A program made the translations under genes and the position numbers. DNA of 53,633 nucleotides from Cacconaster sp045601245 (GTDB lineage Bacteria > Bacteroidota > Bacteroidia > Bacteroidales > UBA932). The stretch spans positions 1 through 53,633 of the forward strand of contig JAZRZH010000011.1 of NCBI GenBank assembly GCA_045601245.1, read 5' to 3'. The notes below the pieces were generated by a model that saw only the letters and a program-made list of their open reading frames with translations, did not search any database and had not been told where the DNA came from. This document shows, one piece after another, positions 32,226 to 41,035 of the stretch (within the stretch, counting starts at the first letter, position 1; every line of letters starts with the position of its first letter).

Positions 32226-33209
32226 TCAGTGCCCCCTGCGGACAAGAAGCCTCTGTCCTATCCTCAATGGTGAACTAGACTTGATATGATTCAATTTACA
32301 GAGATTTGATACGGTCGTACCATACCTCTTGGCGATTTTTCCGAGATTGTCTCCCTTCCGGACCTTGTAATAAACGTTCCCAGTAGCCGCCTTTGACTGC
32401 TGATCCGTCTGACCGTAATGCGAGTAAATGCTGAAATAATGCCTGTAAAGCGTCAGCACGGAATCGCGCACCTGACCTGTTTCAAAATCAAACACGCGCT
32501 GAGGATCGAACGGTTTGCCGTGATAGCGGGTCTCGAAATGGAGATGGGGACCCGTACTATGGCCCGTACTGCCCCCCAAACCTATAACTTCTCCGGCTTT
32601 AACAGGGTCATCGACCTGCACAAGTCTGGCGGAGAGATGGCCGTAATAGGTCTCCAGACCATTATCATGACGTATAATAATCAGATTACCGTATCCTCCT
32701 GTCTCGCCAGGGGTGTTAGAATACCTTACAATTCCATCAAATGCCGCGCGAATTGTGTCGCCCACGCTGAGAGGGAGGTCCACACCGTTATGAGGATGAC
32801 GTCCGCGATACTTGAATCCGGAATAAACCTTTTGCTTATAAGGTACCGAATACTTGTGCATCTCGTCACATAGCAGAAGTTCAAGGGAATCAGGGATACT
32901 GCTGACAGGCTCGCCCTTGAATGCGTGGATCATATCGCTGCTCCAGCCGTCGAAGAAACCGGCCGTATCAATCACAGGACGTCCTTCATCAATATACATC
33001 CAGGTATAATCACTGAAAAGGACTATCTTGACATACTTGTCGTGACTCTGAATCGTATCCACAGGAAACACTTCCGCCTCTTGGGAAACCACAAAAACGG
33101 TATCCTCTTCCGGAGGTGGAGGGGTGGCATATGGATCAAAAAAGTTCTGGGCCTGAAGCGGCATCGCCAGCAGGCTGAGAATTGGTAAGATGAGTCTGTA
33201 TTTTCTCAT
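32226..33209 (-). CDS. M23 peptidase with LysM domain
   Basis: A 327-residue exported protein. Signal peptide residues 1-20 (MRKYRLILPILSLLAMPLQA). The M23 (lysostaphin-like) domain has Zn ligands in HPHNGVDLP and GPHLHFETRY, with the catalytic His of YYGHLSARL. A C-terminal LysM domain (YYKVRKGDNLGKIAKRYGTT) binds peptidoglycan. It is probably a cell-wall endopeptidase or an amidase activator of NlpD/EnvC type; the intact ligands favour activity. It is the last gene of the TPR-EamA-M23 operon. Confidence 0.92.
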   Translation of the reverse strand: MRKYRLILPILSLLAMPLQAQNFFDPYATPPPPEEDTVFVVSQEAEVFPVDTIQSHDKYVKIVLFSDYTWMYIDEGRPVIDTAGFFDGWSSDMIHAFKGEPVSSIPDSLELLLCDEMHKYSVPYKQKVYSGFKYRGRHPHNGVDLPLSVGDTIRAAFDGIVRYSNTPGETGGYGNLIIIRHDNGLETYYGHLSARLVQVDDPVKAGEVIGLGGSTGHSTGPHLHFETRYHGKPFDPQRVFDFETGQVRDSVLTLYRHYFSIYSHYGQTDQQSKAATGNVYYKVRKGDNLGKIAKRYGTTVSNLCKLNHIKSSSPLRIGQRLLVRRGH

Positions 33210-33239
33210 AAATGCAATAGTCTAATGTCAGTAATACGC

Positions 33240-34151
33240 CTAGTAGGAACCGAAAAGCAACAAAGCCATTCCAAGGAGAAGCAGGAACATCTCCAAGGCT
33301 TTGGCACGCAGATTCTGTTCTTTGAACAGCACGGCTCCGCAAGCGAAGGTTATGATTACGGAACTCCGCCTCAGCATCGAAATGACCGAGAGCATGGAGC
33401 CTTCACAACTCAGGGAGTAAAAGTACATAAAATCTGACACAGTTACGAATATTGCTATCAAAAAAATTGTCCAGTCCCAACGGAATTTCTGGACTTCCTG
33501 ACCCGAACGGCGGGCAAAATATGCCGCCAGGAGCACCACAACAACGAAAATGAGTGTCAGATAAAAATTTCCCCAGCCCTGTACGAATACCTGGTTGAAG
33601 TGGCTCATTATATACTTGTCATATAGTGCACTGGCGACTCCGAATACAACGGAGCCTACCATACACCATATCCATTTGTTGTGCGCGAAATTGATACCCT
33701 CCCTGAGAGAGGACCTGCTCAGCAGATAAAGAGCGATGATTGCGATGGAAACGCCGCCCCACTGCATCAGATTGAGTCTTTCATCAAAAAGGAAAATGCA
33801 GCCGAGAAGCACGAATACCGGTCTTGAAGCCTTTATGATACCAACTGTAGTGAGCGGCAGATGTTTCATACCGAGTATGCCGAAAATCCACGAAGCGGCC
33901 ACAAGGACGGCCTTGGAAGCCACAGTGAGATGGTCAAGCGCAGAGCCCTGCGGGACATCGAAGACAGTACCGGCGCCAAGATTCCATCCGAAGAGCGACG
34001 ACAGGAGCATCGGAACAAAAAATACGGTGGAAATGGCCGTTGCATAGAGAAGGACGTCAAATACGCCGTTTTTCTCAAGGGATTTCTTTTTAGCCACATC
34101 ATAGAGGCCCAGCAGCACTGCTGACAGTATCGAGGTCCAAAGCCAGATCAT
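33240..34151 (-). CDS. EamA/DMT-superfamily transporter
   Basis: A 303-residue inner-membrane protein with about ten hydrophobic segments in two repeats of five. The first repeat ends LTTVGIIKASRPVFVLLGCIFLFDERLN, and the second ends MLSVISMLRRSSVIITFACGAVLFKEQN, both hallmark EamA helices (shown in parts). Substrates of such carriers are metabolites, amino acids or drugs and cannot be predicted. It begins 2 bases after the TPR gene. Confidence 0.88.
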   Translation of the reverse strand: MIWLWTSILSAVLLGLYDVAKKKSLEKNGVFDVLLYATAISTVFFVPMLLSSLFGWNLGAGTVFDVPQGSALDHLTVASKAVLVAASWIFGILGMKHLPLTTVGIIKASRPVFVLLGCIFLFDERLNLMQWGGVSIAIIALYLLSRSSLREGINFAHNKWIWCMVGSVVFGVASALYDKYIMSHFNQVFVQGWGNFYLTLIFVVVVLLAAYFARRSGQEVQKFRWDWTIFLIAIFVTVSDFMYFYSLSCEGSMLSVISMLRRSSVIITFACGAVLFKEQNLRAKALEMFLLLLGMALLLFGSY

Positions 34152-34153
34152 AT

Positions 34154-36151
34154 CTATTTGTTATTTTCTTCGATTTTACAATATTTTTTAATGACGGCAT
34201 AAGCATCTTCTATGCCGAGTTCACCCGCCACGCTCAGATCAATGCAGCCTTTGTCCTTATCCTGGAGATAGATCAGTACCAGGCCGCGGTTATAGTATGC
34301 TTCGCCGACCTTCGGTGCAGCCTCTATCGACTTGGTATATTGGATAATCGACTCAGGAAGATCGCCGGAAAGGCAGTACAGATTGCCAAGATTGTAGTGG
34401 ACATACGGCGATTCTGGCGAAATCTCGGCTGCACGCGACATGTCGTGCAAAGCCGGAGTATAGTCATAGCTGCGTGTCACCTGGTCCTGGACACGGGTTC
34501 TGACGGTCTTGGTATTGTCAAGAGTGAGCACCTGGACATTATTCTCGATAGATGAGATGAAATCTATCATCTCCGCCTGTAGCACGCCTCTGTTTATATA
34601 GAAAAATGCATTATCCGGCATTTTTCCGATTGCCTCGTCGTAATAGAGCATTGCAGAATTGAACTGCTTCGCCTCCGTTTCGAGCAGAGCCTTCGCGAAA
34701 AGGTTCTCCGCACTGCGGTCTTTTTTCAGTATGCGGTCAATCTCTGCTGAACGCTGGCGCACATCAGACAGTTTCTCGTCCCTGACCGCCGCGAATCTCA
34801 TAGGAGTCGCAGATGACGATATAAAGGCATCCAGCCGGTCATCGTCAAATCGTCTGTTCAGGTAATTCACATTCTCCTGCTTATCCGAGGCCACAAACTT
34901 GAAAAGCGGTTTAAGCCTTATGTCTATGTCGCGGTATTGAATGAGTTCATTCTCAAACCCTTTCTTTGCAAAATCCGCATCAAGAGAGAGCAGCCTGTCA
35001 TATTTGCGGGTCGTATCGGCAAACGCCATCCTGCCCGCCGAGTCGCGTGTCTGCGCCTTGTATTCAGCCACTTTCTTCTGCGCTATCTGATAATCCTGTT
35101 TCGAAGACGTGAACTGACCAAGCATATTCTTGACATACGCACGGTTCATATAAGCCTGGGCAAAATCAGGATAGAGATTGATAGCCTTGGAATAATCATC
35201 CATCGCATCACGGTAACGGCCGAGTTCGATAAAGACAGATGCACGGTTGTAGTAAGCCAGCACGTTGTCCGGGTTGATATTGATGACGCGGTCATAATCA
35301 TCCAGAGCTCCGCGGTAATCGGCCACCTGAGCAAGGATCAACGCCCTGTTGTACAGAGTCAGGGCATTGCCAGGTTCATCCTGCAGGACGCGGTTCAGAT
35401 CCTCGAGCGCACCGCGGATGTCCTTCTGTTCATATTTAAGGATGGCGCGGTTGAAAAACGCGAAGGTATTGGTACTGTCAAGCGCCACAGCCGTATTGAG
35501 GTCACTGATTGCATCCTCATATCTTCCCTGCTCTCCGTAGACACGCGAGCGGCGGACATATCCTTCCGGATCATAGCGGTTGAGGGATATTGCGGTATTG
35601 TAGTCGTTCATCGCTTTGAGGGTGTCACCTGTGAACAGGTAGCAGGCGCCACGGTTCAAGTAAGCATCGGCTTCCTTGGGCTGTTTGCGGATGAACATAT
35701 TGAAATCGGCTATAGCTTTGTCAAACTGCTGGGACAGAAAGTAGGTCACGCCCCTGCTGAAGTAAAGGCCCGTATAACTTGGCCTCAAATCCACCGCCTC
35801 GGCCAAATCCTTCAGCGCCATATCGTATTCTCCTATGCGGCTTAGAGTTATGGCTCGATAATGATATGCAGGAGTATAAATCGGATTAAAATGCAGCGTA
35901 CGGTCGAAATCCATCTGGGCGCCGGCGAAGTCACCAAGATTGTATTTCGCTATCCCCCTGAAGAAATAGGCCTCATACATTGTACTGTCCAGCCTGGAAA
36001 GGATATTGAAATTTTCGATGGCCTGCGGATATTTGCCATCGATAAGGGACTGCCGTCCGCAGTAATAGAAATGATCAAGATCATACTGCGCAAAAAGGTT
36101 GCATCCCGAAAGGAATGCAATAAGAATTAATATCAGAGCCTTTTTGTTCAC
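34154..36151 (-). CDS. TPR-repeat lipoprotein with GTG start
   Basis: A 665-residue protein of tandem tetratricopeptide repeats: about ten between residues 20 and 330 (A-Y-x-N-R-A type, e.g. ALTLYNRALILAQVADYRGALDDYD) and a second group in the last 170 residues. The signal VNKKALILILIAFLSGCNLFAQ has a lipobox LSGC. No ATG fits; a GTG at 36149-36151 gives exactly this signal. The -7 box TAATTTTG ends at 36157, so the message seems leaderless. The frame is open upstream to 36418, but that part overlaps the divergent M28 gene. Probably a scaffold in the periplasm or outer membrane. Heads an operon with EamA and M23. Confidence 0.8.
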   Translation of the reverse strand: MNKKALILILIAFLSGCNLFAQYDLDHFYYCGRQSLIDGKYPQAIENFNILSRLDSTMYEAYFFRGIAKYNLGDFAGAQMDFDRTLHFNPIYTPAYHYRAITLSRIGEYDMALKDLAEAVDLRPSYTGLYFSRGVTYFLSQQFDKAIADFNMFIRKQPKEADAYLNRGACYLFTGDTLKAMNDYNTAISLNRYDPEGYVRRSRVYGEQGRYEDAISDLNTAVALDSTNTFAFFNRAILKYEQKDIRGALEDLNRVLQDEPGNALTLYNRALILAQVADYRGALDDYDRVININPDNVLAYYNRASVFIELGRYRDAMDDYSKAINLYPDFAQAYMNRAYVKNMLGQFTSSKQDYQIAQKKVAEYKAQTRDSAGRMAFADTTRKYDRLLSLDADFAKKGFENELIQYRDIDIRLKPLFKFVASDKQENVNYLNRRFDDDRLDAFISSSATPMRFAAVRDEKLSDVRQRSAEIDRILKKDRSAENLFAKALLETEAKQFNSAMLYYDEAIGKMPDNAFFYINRGVLQAEMIDFISSIENNVQVLTLDNTKTVRTRVQDQVTRSYDYTPALHDMSRAAEISPESPYVHYNLGNLYCLSGDLPESIIQYTKSIEAAPKVGEAYYNRGLVLIYLQDKDKGCIDLSVAGELGIEDAYAVIKKYCKIEENNK

Positions 36152-36187
36152 AACCACAAAATTAGTAAATTTGCGGATTGCCTCAAA
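36143..36187. promoter_or_regulatory. Interlocked divergent promoters of the TPR and M28 genes
   Basis: Plus: TTTG at 36143-36146, 19 bases, TAAATTTG at 36166-36173. Minus: TTTG (plus CAAA at 36184-36187), 19 bases, TAATTTTG (plus 36157-36164). Both are perfect. The -7 boxes are back to back with one G between (CAAAATTAGTAAATTTG, 36157-36173). The plus -33 box lies inside codons 2-4 of the TPR gene. Confidence 0.85.
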
Positions 36188-36191
36188 CAAA

Positions 36192-37130
36192 ATGAAGAAA
36201 TCCTTATTCTGTCTGCTTCTGGTGCTGTTTTCCGGCCTTGTCAATGCACGTGGCCAGAAGCCGTACGAGCCTGCCCTTAAAGACGGATTCCTTGAGAATG
36301 TCGTATCATTTATGGCAGACGATGTCAATGCAGGCAGAGCTTCCGGCACAGAAGGGAAATTCAGATGTGAGCAATTCATAGCCCAATCTTTTCGCTTATA
36401 TGGCCTGAAGCCATACAAGTGGAATTATACTCAGAGTTTCAGATACCGTGACTCCATCACGCTCCGCAATGTGGCAGGAGTGATGACATCAAGCATACCG
36501 AGCGATGAATATATCATAATATCAGCACATTACGACCATCTTGGAGTATTGAAGGGCACTACATATAATGGTGCCGATGACAATGCCTCCGGAGTGGCAG
36601 TGCTGCTTGGGGTCGCAAAGATGTTCTCAGAGATGAGAGAGGCGGGATACGGTCCGTGGAAGAATCTCATTTTCGTGGCATTTGACGGCAAGGAACTGAG
36701 TCTGTCCGGAAGCCGCCACTTCGTCAAACACCTGAACATACCTGCGGAAAGGATTACCGCCGCCATTAACATTGATATCATCGGCACCAATCTGGTGCCA
36801 CCGGGACGAGACAGCAGTTACATTATGGCAATCGGGGAGGAAACCCTTGCAAAAAAGTATCAGGGTGTCCTGAAGCCGATATGCTTGCAGCCGGAGTGCA
36901 AACTTGACCTTTGCCTTTCATTCTATGGCAGCCGGGATTTCACAAAAATGGTATACGAGAACGGTGATCATTACAATTTCGCAAAAAAGAAAATTCCGGC
37001 AGTATTCTTCACCTCCGGATTCCATAAGCATACATACAAGCCGACAGACGATACGGACATCATCGACTTCCCTCTCCTCAAAAAGAGGACATACGTGATT
37101 TTCAACTATATCAACCGACTCTGCCGCTGA
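36192..37130 (+). CDS. M28-family metallopeptidase with altered catalytic residue
   Basis: A 312-residue exported protein: signal peptide 1-20 (MKKSLFCLLLVLFSGLVNARG). The M28 fold is clear: first Zn ligand H113 in AHYDHLG, bridging Asp in NGADDNASG (D129/D130), Glu ligand in FDGKELSLSGSRHF (E168), Asp in INIDIIGTN, and a C-terminal His in GFHKHTYKPTDD. In active M28 enzymes the residue before the Glu ligand is the catalytic Glu (EE); here it is K167. The enzyme may be inactive, slow, or use another base. It is followed by uvrB with a 1-base gap and transcribed divergently from the TPR gene. Confidence 0.85.
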   Translation: MKKSLFCLLLVLFSGLVNARGQKPYEPALKDGFLENVVSFMADDVNAGRASGTEGKFRCEQFIAQSFRLYGLKPYKWNYTQSFRYRDSITLRNVAGVMTSSIPSDEYIIISAHYDHLGVLKGTTYNGADDNASGVAVLLGVAKMFSEMREAGYGPWKNLIFVAFDGKELSLSGSRHFVKHLNIPAERITAAINIDIIGTNLVPPGRDSSYIMAIGEETLAKKYQGVLKPICLQPECKLDLCLSFYGSRDFTKMVYENGDHYNFAKKKIPAVFFTSGFHKHTYKPTDDTDIIDFPLLKKRTYVIFNYINRLCR

Positions 37131-37131
37131 T

Positions 37132-39126
37132 ATGGAATTCAAGATTCATTCCCCATACGCGCCGATGGGCGACCAGCCGCAGGCAATAGCGGAGATCTGC
37201 GAATCGATCTCCTCCGGGAACAAATGCACCACTCTGATGGGTGTCACCGGTTCCGGAAAGACATTCACGATGGCCAACGTTATCGAGAAGCTGCAAAGGC
37301 CGACCCTCATTCTCAGCCACAACAAGACACTGGCGGCCCAGCTGTACGGCGAGTTCAAGGCATTTTTCCCGGAGAATGCGGTGGAATATTTCGTATCATA
37401 CTATGACTATTATCAGCCGGAAGCATATCTTCCGACAACGGACACATACATCGAAAAGGACCTGAGCATCAACGACGACCTTGAAAAACTGCGTCTCAGC
37501 GCCTCCTCCGCCCTGCTTTCCGGCAGGAAGGATATCATCGTCGTCTCATCCGTCTCCTGCCTTTACGGCATCGGCAACCCGGAGGACTTCCACAGCACCA
37601 CGGTCAGGCTTGCCATAGGTCAGACCATCAGCAGGCAGAAATTGCTGTACGACCTCGTGGATGCGCTCTACTGCAGGACTGAAGCAGAATTCGCAAGGGG
37701 CAGTTTCAGAGTGAAGGGAGACTCGGTGGACGTGTTCCCCGCCTATGGCGAAACCGCATACAGAATCGTGTTCTTCGGGGATGAAATCGAATCGCTCGAA
37801 ACGATCGACCCTGTCAGCGGCGGCACGATTGATCTGCACGAGGAGATATCCATATACCCGGCCAACAATTTCGTGACCACGAGGGAAAGGATCAAGGGCG
37901 CCATCACCCAGATACAGGACGATATGGTGGCGCAGTGCAACTATTTCGAGGAGATCGGCAAACATCTCGAGGCGAAAAGGCTCAAGGGTCGTGTGGAATA
38001 CGACCTCGAAATGATCAGGGAAATCGGATACTGTCCCGGCATAGAGAACTATTCCAGATATTTCGACGGCAGGCAGGCCGGGATGAGGCCGTTCTGTCTG
38101 ATTGACTATTTTCCGGATGATTTCCTGACATTCATAGACGAGAGCCACGTAACGCTCCCGCAGGTCAGGGCGATGTACGGCGGAGACCGCTCCCGCAAGC
38201 AGACTCTCGTCGAATACGGGTTCCGCCTGCCGGCAGCTGCGGACAACCGTCCGCTCAAGTTCGACGAATTTGACAACCTGCTAGGCCAGAGGCTTTTCGT
38301 AAGCGCCACGCCGGGGGATTACGAACTTGAGGAATGCGGCGGAGCCGTCGTGGAACAGATCGTAAGACCGACCGGACTGCTCGATCCTCCTATTGAGGTA
38401 CGCCCTATCAAGAATCAGGTCGACGACCTTCTCGAGGAGATTCAGATCCGTGCGGAGATGGACGAGCGCGTCATAGTGACGACGCTGACCAAGAGGATGG
38501 CGGAGGAATTGGAGAAATACCTCACGAGAATGGACGTGCGCACGAGGTACATCCACTCCGACGTGGACACGCTGGAGCGCGTGGAGATCATAGAGGACTT
38601 CAAAGCGGGGCGGTTCGACGTGCTGGTGGGAGTTAACCTCCTGCGCGAAGGCCTTGACATCCCGAGCGTTTCTCTCGTGGCGATACTGGATGCGGACAAG
38701 GAGGGATTCCTCCGGAGCGGAAGGGCGCTCACACAGACCGCAGGGCGCGCAGCACGCAACATCAACGGCAAGGTCATAATGTATGCCGACACCATCACCG
38801 ACTCGATGCGCGAGACCATCGACGAGACGAACCGGCGCCGGGAGAAGCAGGAGGCGTACAACAAGGCGCACAATATCACTCCGAAGCAGGTAGGCGGCGT
38901 CGCCAGGAACACCCTGGCCAAAGGTTATTCGGTGGATGAAAATACGGGTGAGGCACGAAAGTTGGCGGAGGACCCGATATTGACAAATATGTCAAGGGAG
39001 CAGCTGCTCAAGGCTGTCGACCTTGCAAAGAAAAATATGGAAGAGGCCGCAGCCGCTCTCGACTTTATGCGCGCGGCGCACTTCCGCGATGAAATGAATG
39101 CACTTAAAATGCTGCTCAGGGACTGA
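37132..39126 (+). CDS. uvrB: UvrABC system protein B
   Basis: A 664-residue DNA helicase-like damage recognition subunit of nucleotide excision repair. Walker A MGVTGSGKTFTMANV (about residue 38), the beta-hairpin YYDYYQPEAYLPTTDTYIEKD (in parts), the DESH-type box FIDESHVTLPQ, helicase motifs ending QTAGRAARN, and a C-terminal UVR domain (EAAAALDFMRAAHFRDEM) that binds UvrC. Length is normal. Its TGA overlaps the relA ATG by one base (TGATG). Confidence 0.97.
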   Translation: MEFKIHSPYAPMGDQPQAIAEICESISSGNKCTTLMGVTGSGKTFTMANVIEKLQRPTLILSHNKTLAAQLYGEFKAFFPENAVEYFVSYYDYYQPEAYLPTTDTYIEKDLSINDDLEKLRLSASSALLSGRKDIIVVSSVSCLYGIGNPEDFHSTTVRLAIGQTISRQKLLYDLVDALYCRTEAEFARGSFRVKGDSVDVFPAYGETAYRIVFFGDEIESLETIDPVSGGTIDLHEEISIYPANNFVTTRERIKGAITQIQDDMVAQCNYFEEIGKHLEAKRLKGRVEYDLEMIREIGYCPGIENYSRYFDGRQAGMRPFCLIDYFPDDFLTFIDESHVTLPQVRAMYGGDRSRKQTLVEYGFRLPAAADNRPLKFDEFDNLLGQRLFVSATPGDYELEECGGAVVEQIVRPTGLLDPPIEVRPIKNQVDDLLEEIQIRAEMDERVIVTTLTKRMAEELEKYLTRMDVRTRYIHSDVDTLERVEIIEDFKAGRFDVLVGVNLLREGLDIPSVSLVAILDADKEGFLRSGRALTQTAGRAARNINGKVIMYADTITDSMRETIDETNRRREKQEAYNKAHNITPKQVGGVARNTLAKGYSVDENTGEARKLAEDPILTNMSREQLLKAVDLAKKNMEEAAAALDFMRAAHFRDEMNALKMLLRD

Positions 39127-41033
39127 TGTACGCGATATTTGAAGATATTGTCAGCAAATATGGCGCAGAGGACAAAGCGCTTGTCCTGAATGCGTATGCA
39201 CTTGCTGAAAAAGCGCTTGACGGACGTCTGCGCGGCAACCGCCAGCCGTTCATCGAGCATCCCGTACGCGTCGCCGAAATCGTCAGCCGCGAAATCGGCC
39301 TCCGGGCGGACGCTGTCGCTGCGGTATTCATCCACGAAGCGACAAGATTCTGCGGCAACACCGCTGCTGAGGCGGAAAAAGCGCTCAGGACCGTCACCGG
39401 ATATCCAGCCGATATTATCGATATGGCCCGCGGCCTCAACAACATTTCATTCATCACACTGCAGCAGACCGGACTGGATGGTGAGAAATACCGCAAGCTC
39501 ATTGTCTCCTATTCCTCTGACCCCCGCGTCGTCCTGATAAAGATTGCCGACAGGCTCGAAGTCCTGCGCAGCATCGAACTGCTGCCACCTTCAAAGCGCA
39601 ACTCGAAGATCACCGAGTCCCTCCTGCTTTACTCCCCGCTCGCACATCAGCTGGGCCTCTACCAGATCAAAAGCGAGATGGAGGATATATTCTTGAGATA
39701 TATGGAGCCGGAGCAGTACCGCGCGATTACCAACCATCTGAAAGTGACAGAGAAGGACCGCGAGGCCCTAGCCACCAGGTTCATCGGGCCGCTCAAGGAG
39801 AAACTGGACCGCAACGGCATCAAATACACCCTCAAGGCAAGAACCAAAAGTGCATATTCTATATGGAAGAAGATGCAGGCGCAGAAAGTTCCGTTTGAAA
39901 AGATCTACGATGTCTTCGCAATGCGGTTCATCATAGACTGCCCGGCTGACAGGGAGACGGAGCACGAACTCTGCTGGAAAGTCTATTCCCTTGTCACGGA
40001 AGAATATCAGCCTGATACCTCACGACTCAGAGACTGGCTCTCAAAGCCGAAGGAAAATGGCTACGAGTCGCTGCACACCACTGTCACGACAAATGAAGGC
40101 ACTACTGTCGAGGTTCAGATCCGCACCGTAAGGATGGACTTCGAGGCCGAACAGGGCCACGCATCCCACTGGTCCTACAAGGGCGTAAAGAGCGAGGAGG
40201 TCCTCAACGAATGGCTTAGCCGCGTCCGTTCGACGATTCAGGACGGCACATATGCGAGTGCCGCCCAGTTGCCGGACAACCTGCTCAACCAGGTATTTGT
40301 ATTCACCCCGGCGGGAGACCTGCGCGAATTGAGAGCCGGCGCCACGGTGCTGGACTTCGCATTCAACATACACTCCAATGTCGGCCGCAGATGCACCGGA
40401 GCCCGGATAAACGGAAAGATTGTCCCTATCAGGGAGGTACTTCACACCGGCGAGGTTGTGGAAATCCTGACTTCAAAAAACCAGAAGCCGAACAGCGACT
40501 GGCTCAATTTCGTAGTCACCTCGAAGGCCCGCACCAAAATCCGCCAGATTCTCAAGGAGGATCAGGACAAAGCAAGTGCTATCGGCAAGGAAGCCCTCGA
40601 CAGACGGCTCCGGAACTGGAAACTCGAACTTGAGGACTCAATGCTGGCCGAACTTGTCAAAAAGTACAGGTTCAAGACAATCAATGAGTTCTTTGCCGCC
40701 ATCGGCAATGACGATATCGATGTTACCAACATTAAGGAACACATCCTGCAGGAGCGTGAGAAAGCCGCAGCAGCCAAGGCTATGGAATCTCAGCATCAGG
40801 AGCATTACCAGGCAAAAGAAGTCGTTTCAGGAGATCTGATTTTCGAAGGCGGACTCGGAAAGGTCAGTTACAAAATGGCAAAATGCTGCAACCCTGTCCC
40901 AGACGATGACATATTCGGCTTTATCACGATAAAGGATGGGCTCAAGATACACAGGATGTCCTGTCCTAATGCGGCAAGACTCATCAACGATTACCCGTAC
41001 CGGGTCCAGAAGGTACGCTGGAAAAAGAAATAG
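39126..41033 (+). CDS. relA: RelA-type (p)ppGpp synthetase with degenerate hydrolase domain
   Basis: A 635-residue RSH protein. The N-terminal HD domain keeps H45 (FIEHPVRVAEI) but the HDxxED signature reads H70-E71-A-T-R74-F75, and the later DRLHN reads DRLEV, so hydrolysis of ppGpp is probably lost. The synthetase domain is intact: KSAYSIWKKM, IYDVFAMRFII, WLSKPKENGYESLHTT and VEVQIRTVRMDFEAEQGHASHW. A TGS domain (VFVFTPAGDLRELRAGATVLDFAF in parts) and a Cys-rich AKCCNPVPDDDIFGF zinc-finger-like domain follow; the usual terminal ACT domain is missing. It lies between uvrB and uvrA with 1-base and 2-base spacing. Confidence 0.9.
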   Translation: MYAIFEDIVSKYGAEDKALVLNAYALAEKALDGRLRGNRQPFIEHPVRVAEIVSREIGLRADAVAAVFIHEATRFCGNTAAEAEKALRTVTGYPADIIDMARGLNNISFITLQQTGLDGEKYRKLIVSYSSDPRVVLIKIADRLEVLRSIELLPPSKRNSKITESLLLYSPLAHQLGLYQIKSEMEDIFLRYMEPEQYRAITNHLKVTEKDREALATRFIGPLKEKLDRNGIKYTLKARTKSAYSIWKKMQAQKVPFEKIYDVFAMRFIIDCPADRETEHELCWKVYSLVTEEYQPDTSRLRDWLSKPKENGYESLHTTVTTNEGTTVEVQIRTVRMDFEAEQGHASHWSYKGVKSEEVLNEWLSRVRSTIQDGTYASAAQLPDNLLNQVFVFTPAGDLRELRAGATVLDFAFNIHSNVGRRCTGARINGKIVPIREVLHTGEVVEILTSKNQKPNSDWLNFVVTSKARTKIRQILKEDQDKASAIGKEALDRRLRNWKLELEDSMLAELVKKYRFKTINEFFAAIGNDDIDVTNIKEHILQEREKAAAAKAMESQHQEHYQAKEVVSGDLIFEGGLGKVSYKMAKCCNPVPDDDIFGFITIKDGLKIHRMSCPNAARLINDYPYRVQKVRWKKK

Positions 41034-41035
41034 TT

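Noticed and set aside
34937..35845. 302-codon plus-strand frame (and similar long frames at 638-1195, 4888-5673 and 48376-49290)
   Set aside because: Shadows of confident genes on the other strand (TPR lipoprotein, rng, lon, clpC). No family motif and no promoter.
36152..36418. Upstream extension of the TPR frame to 36418
   Set aside because: It overlaps the divergent M28 gene; the promoter ends at 36157 and the signal peptide begins at the GTG at 36151.
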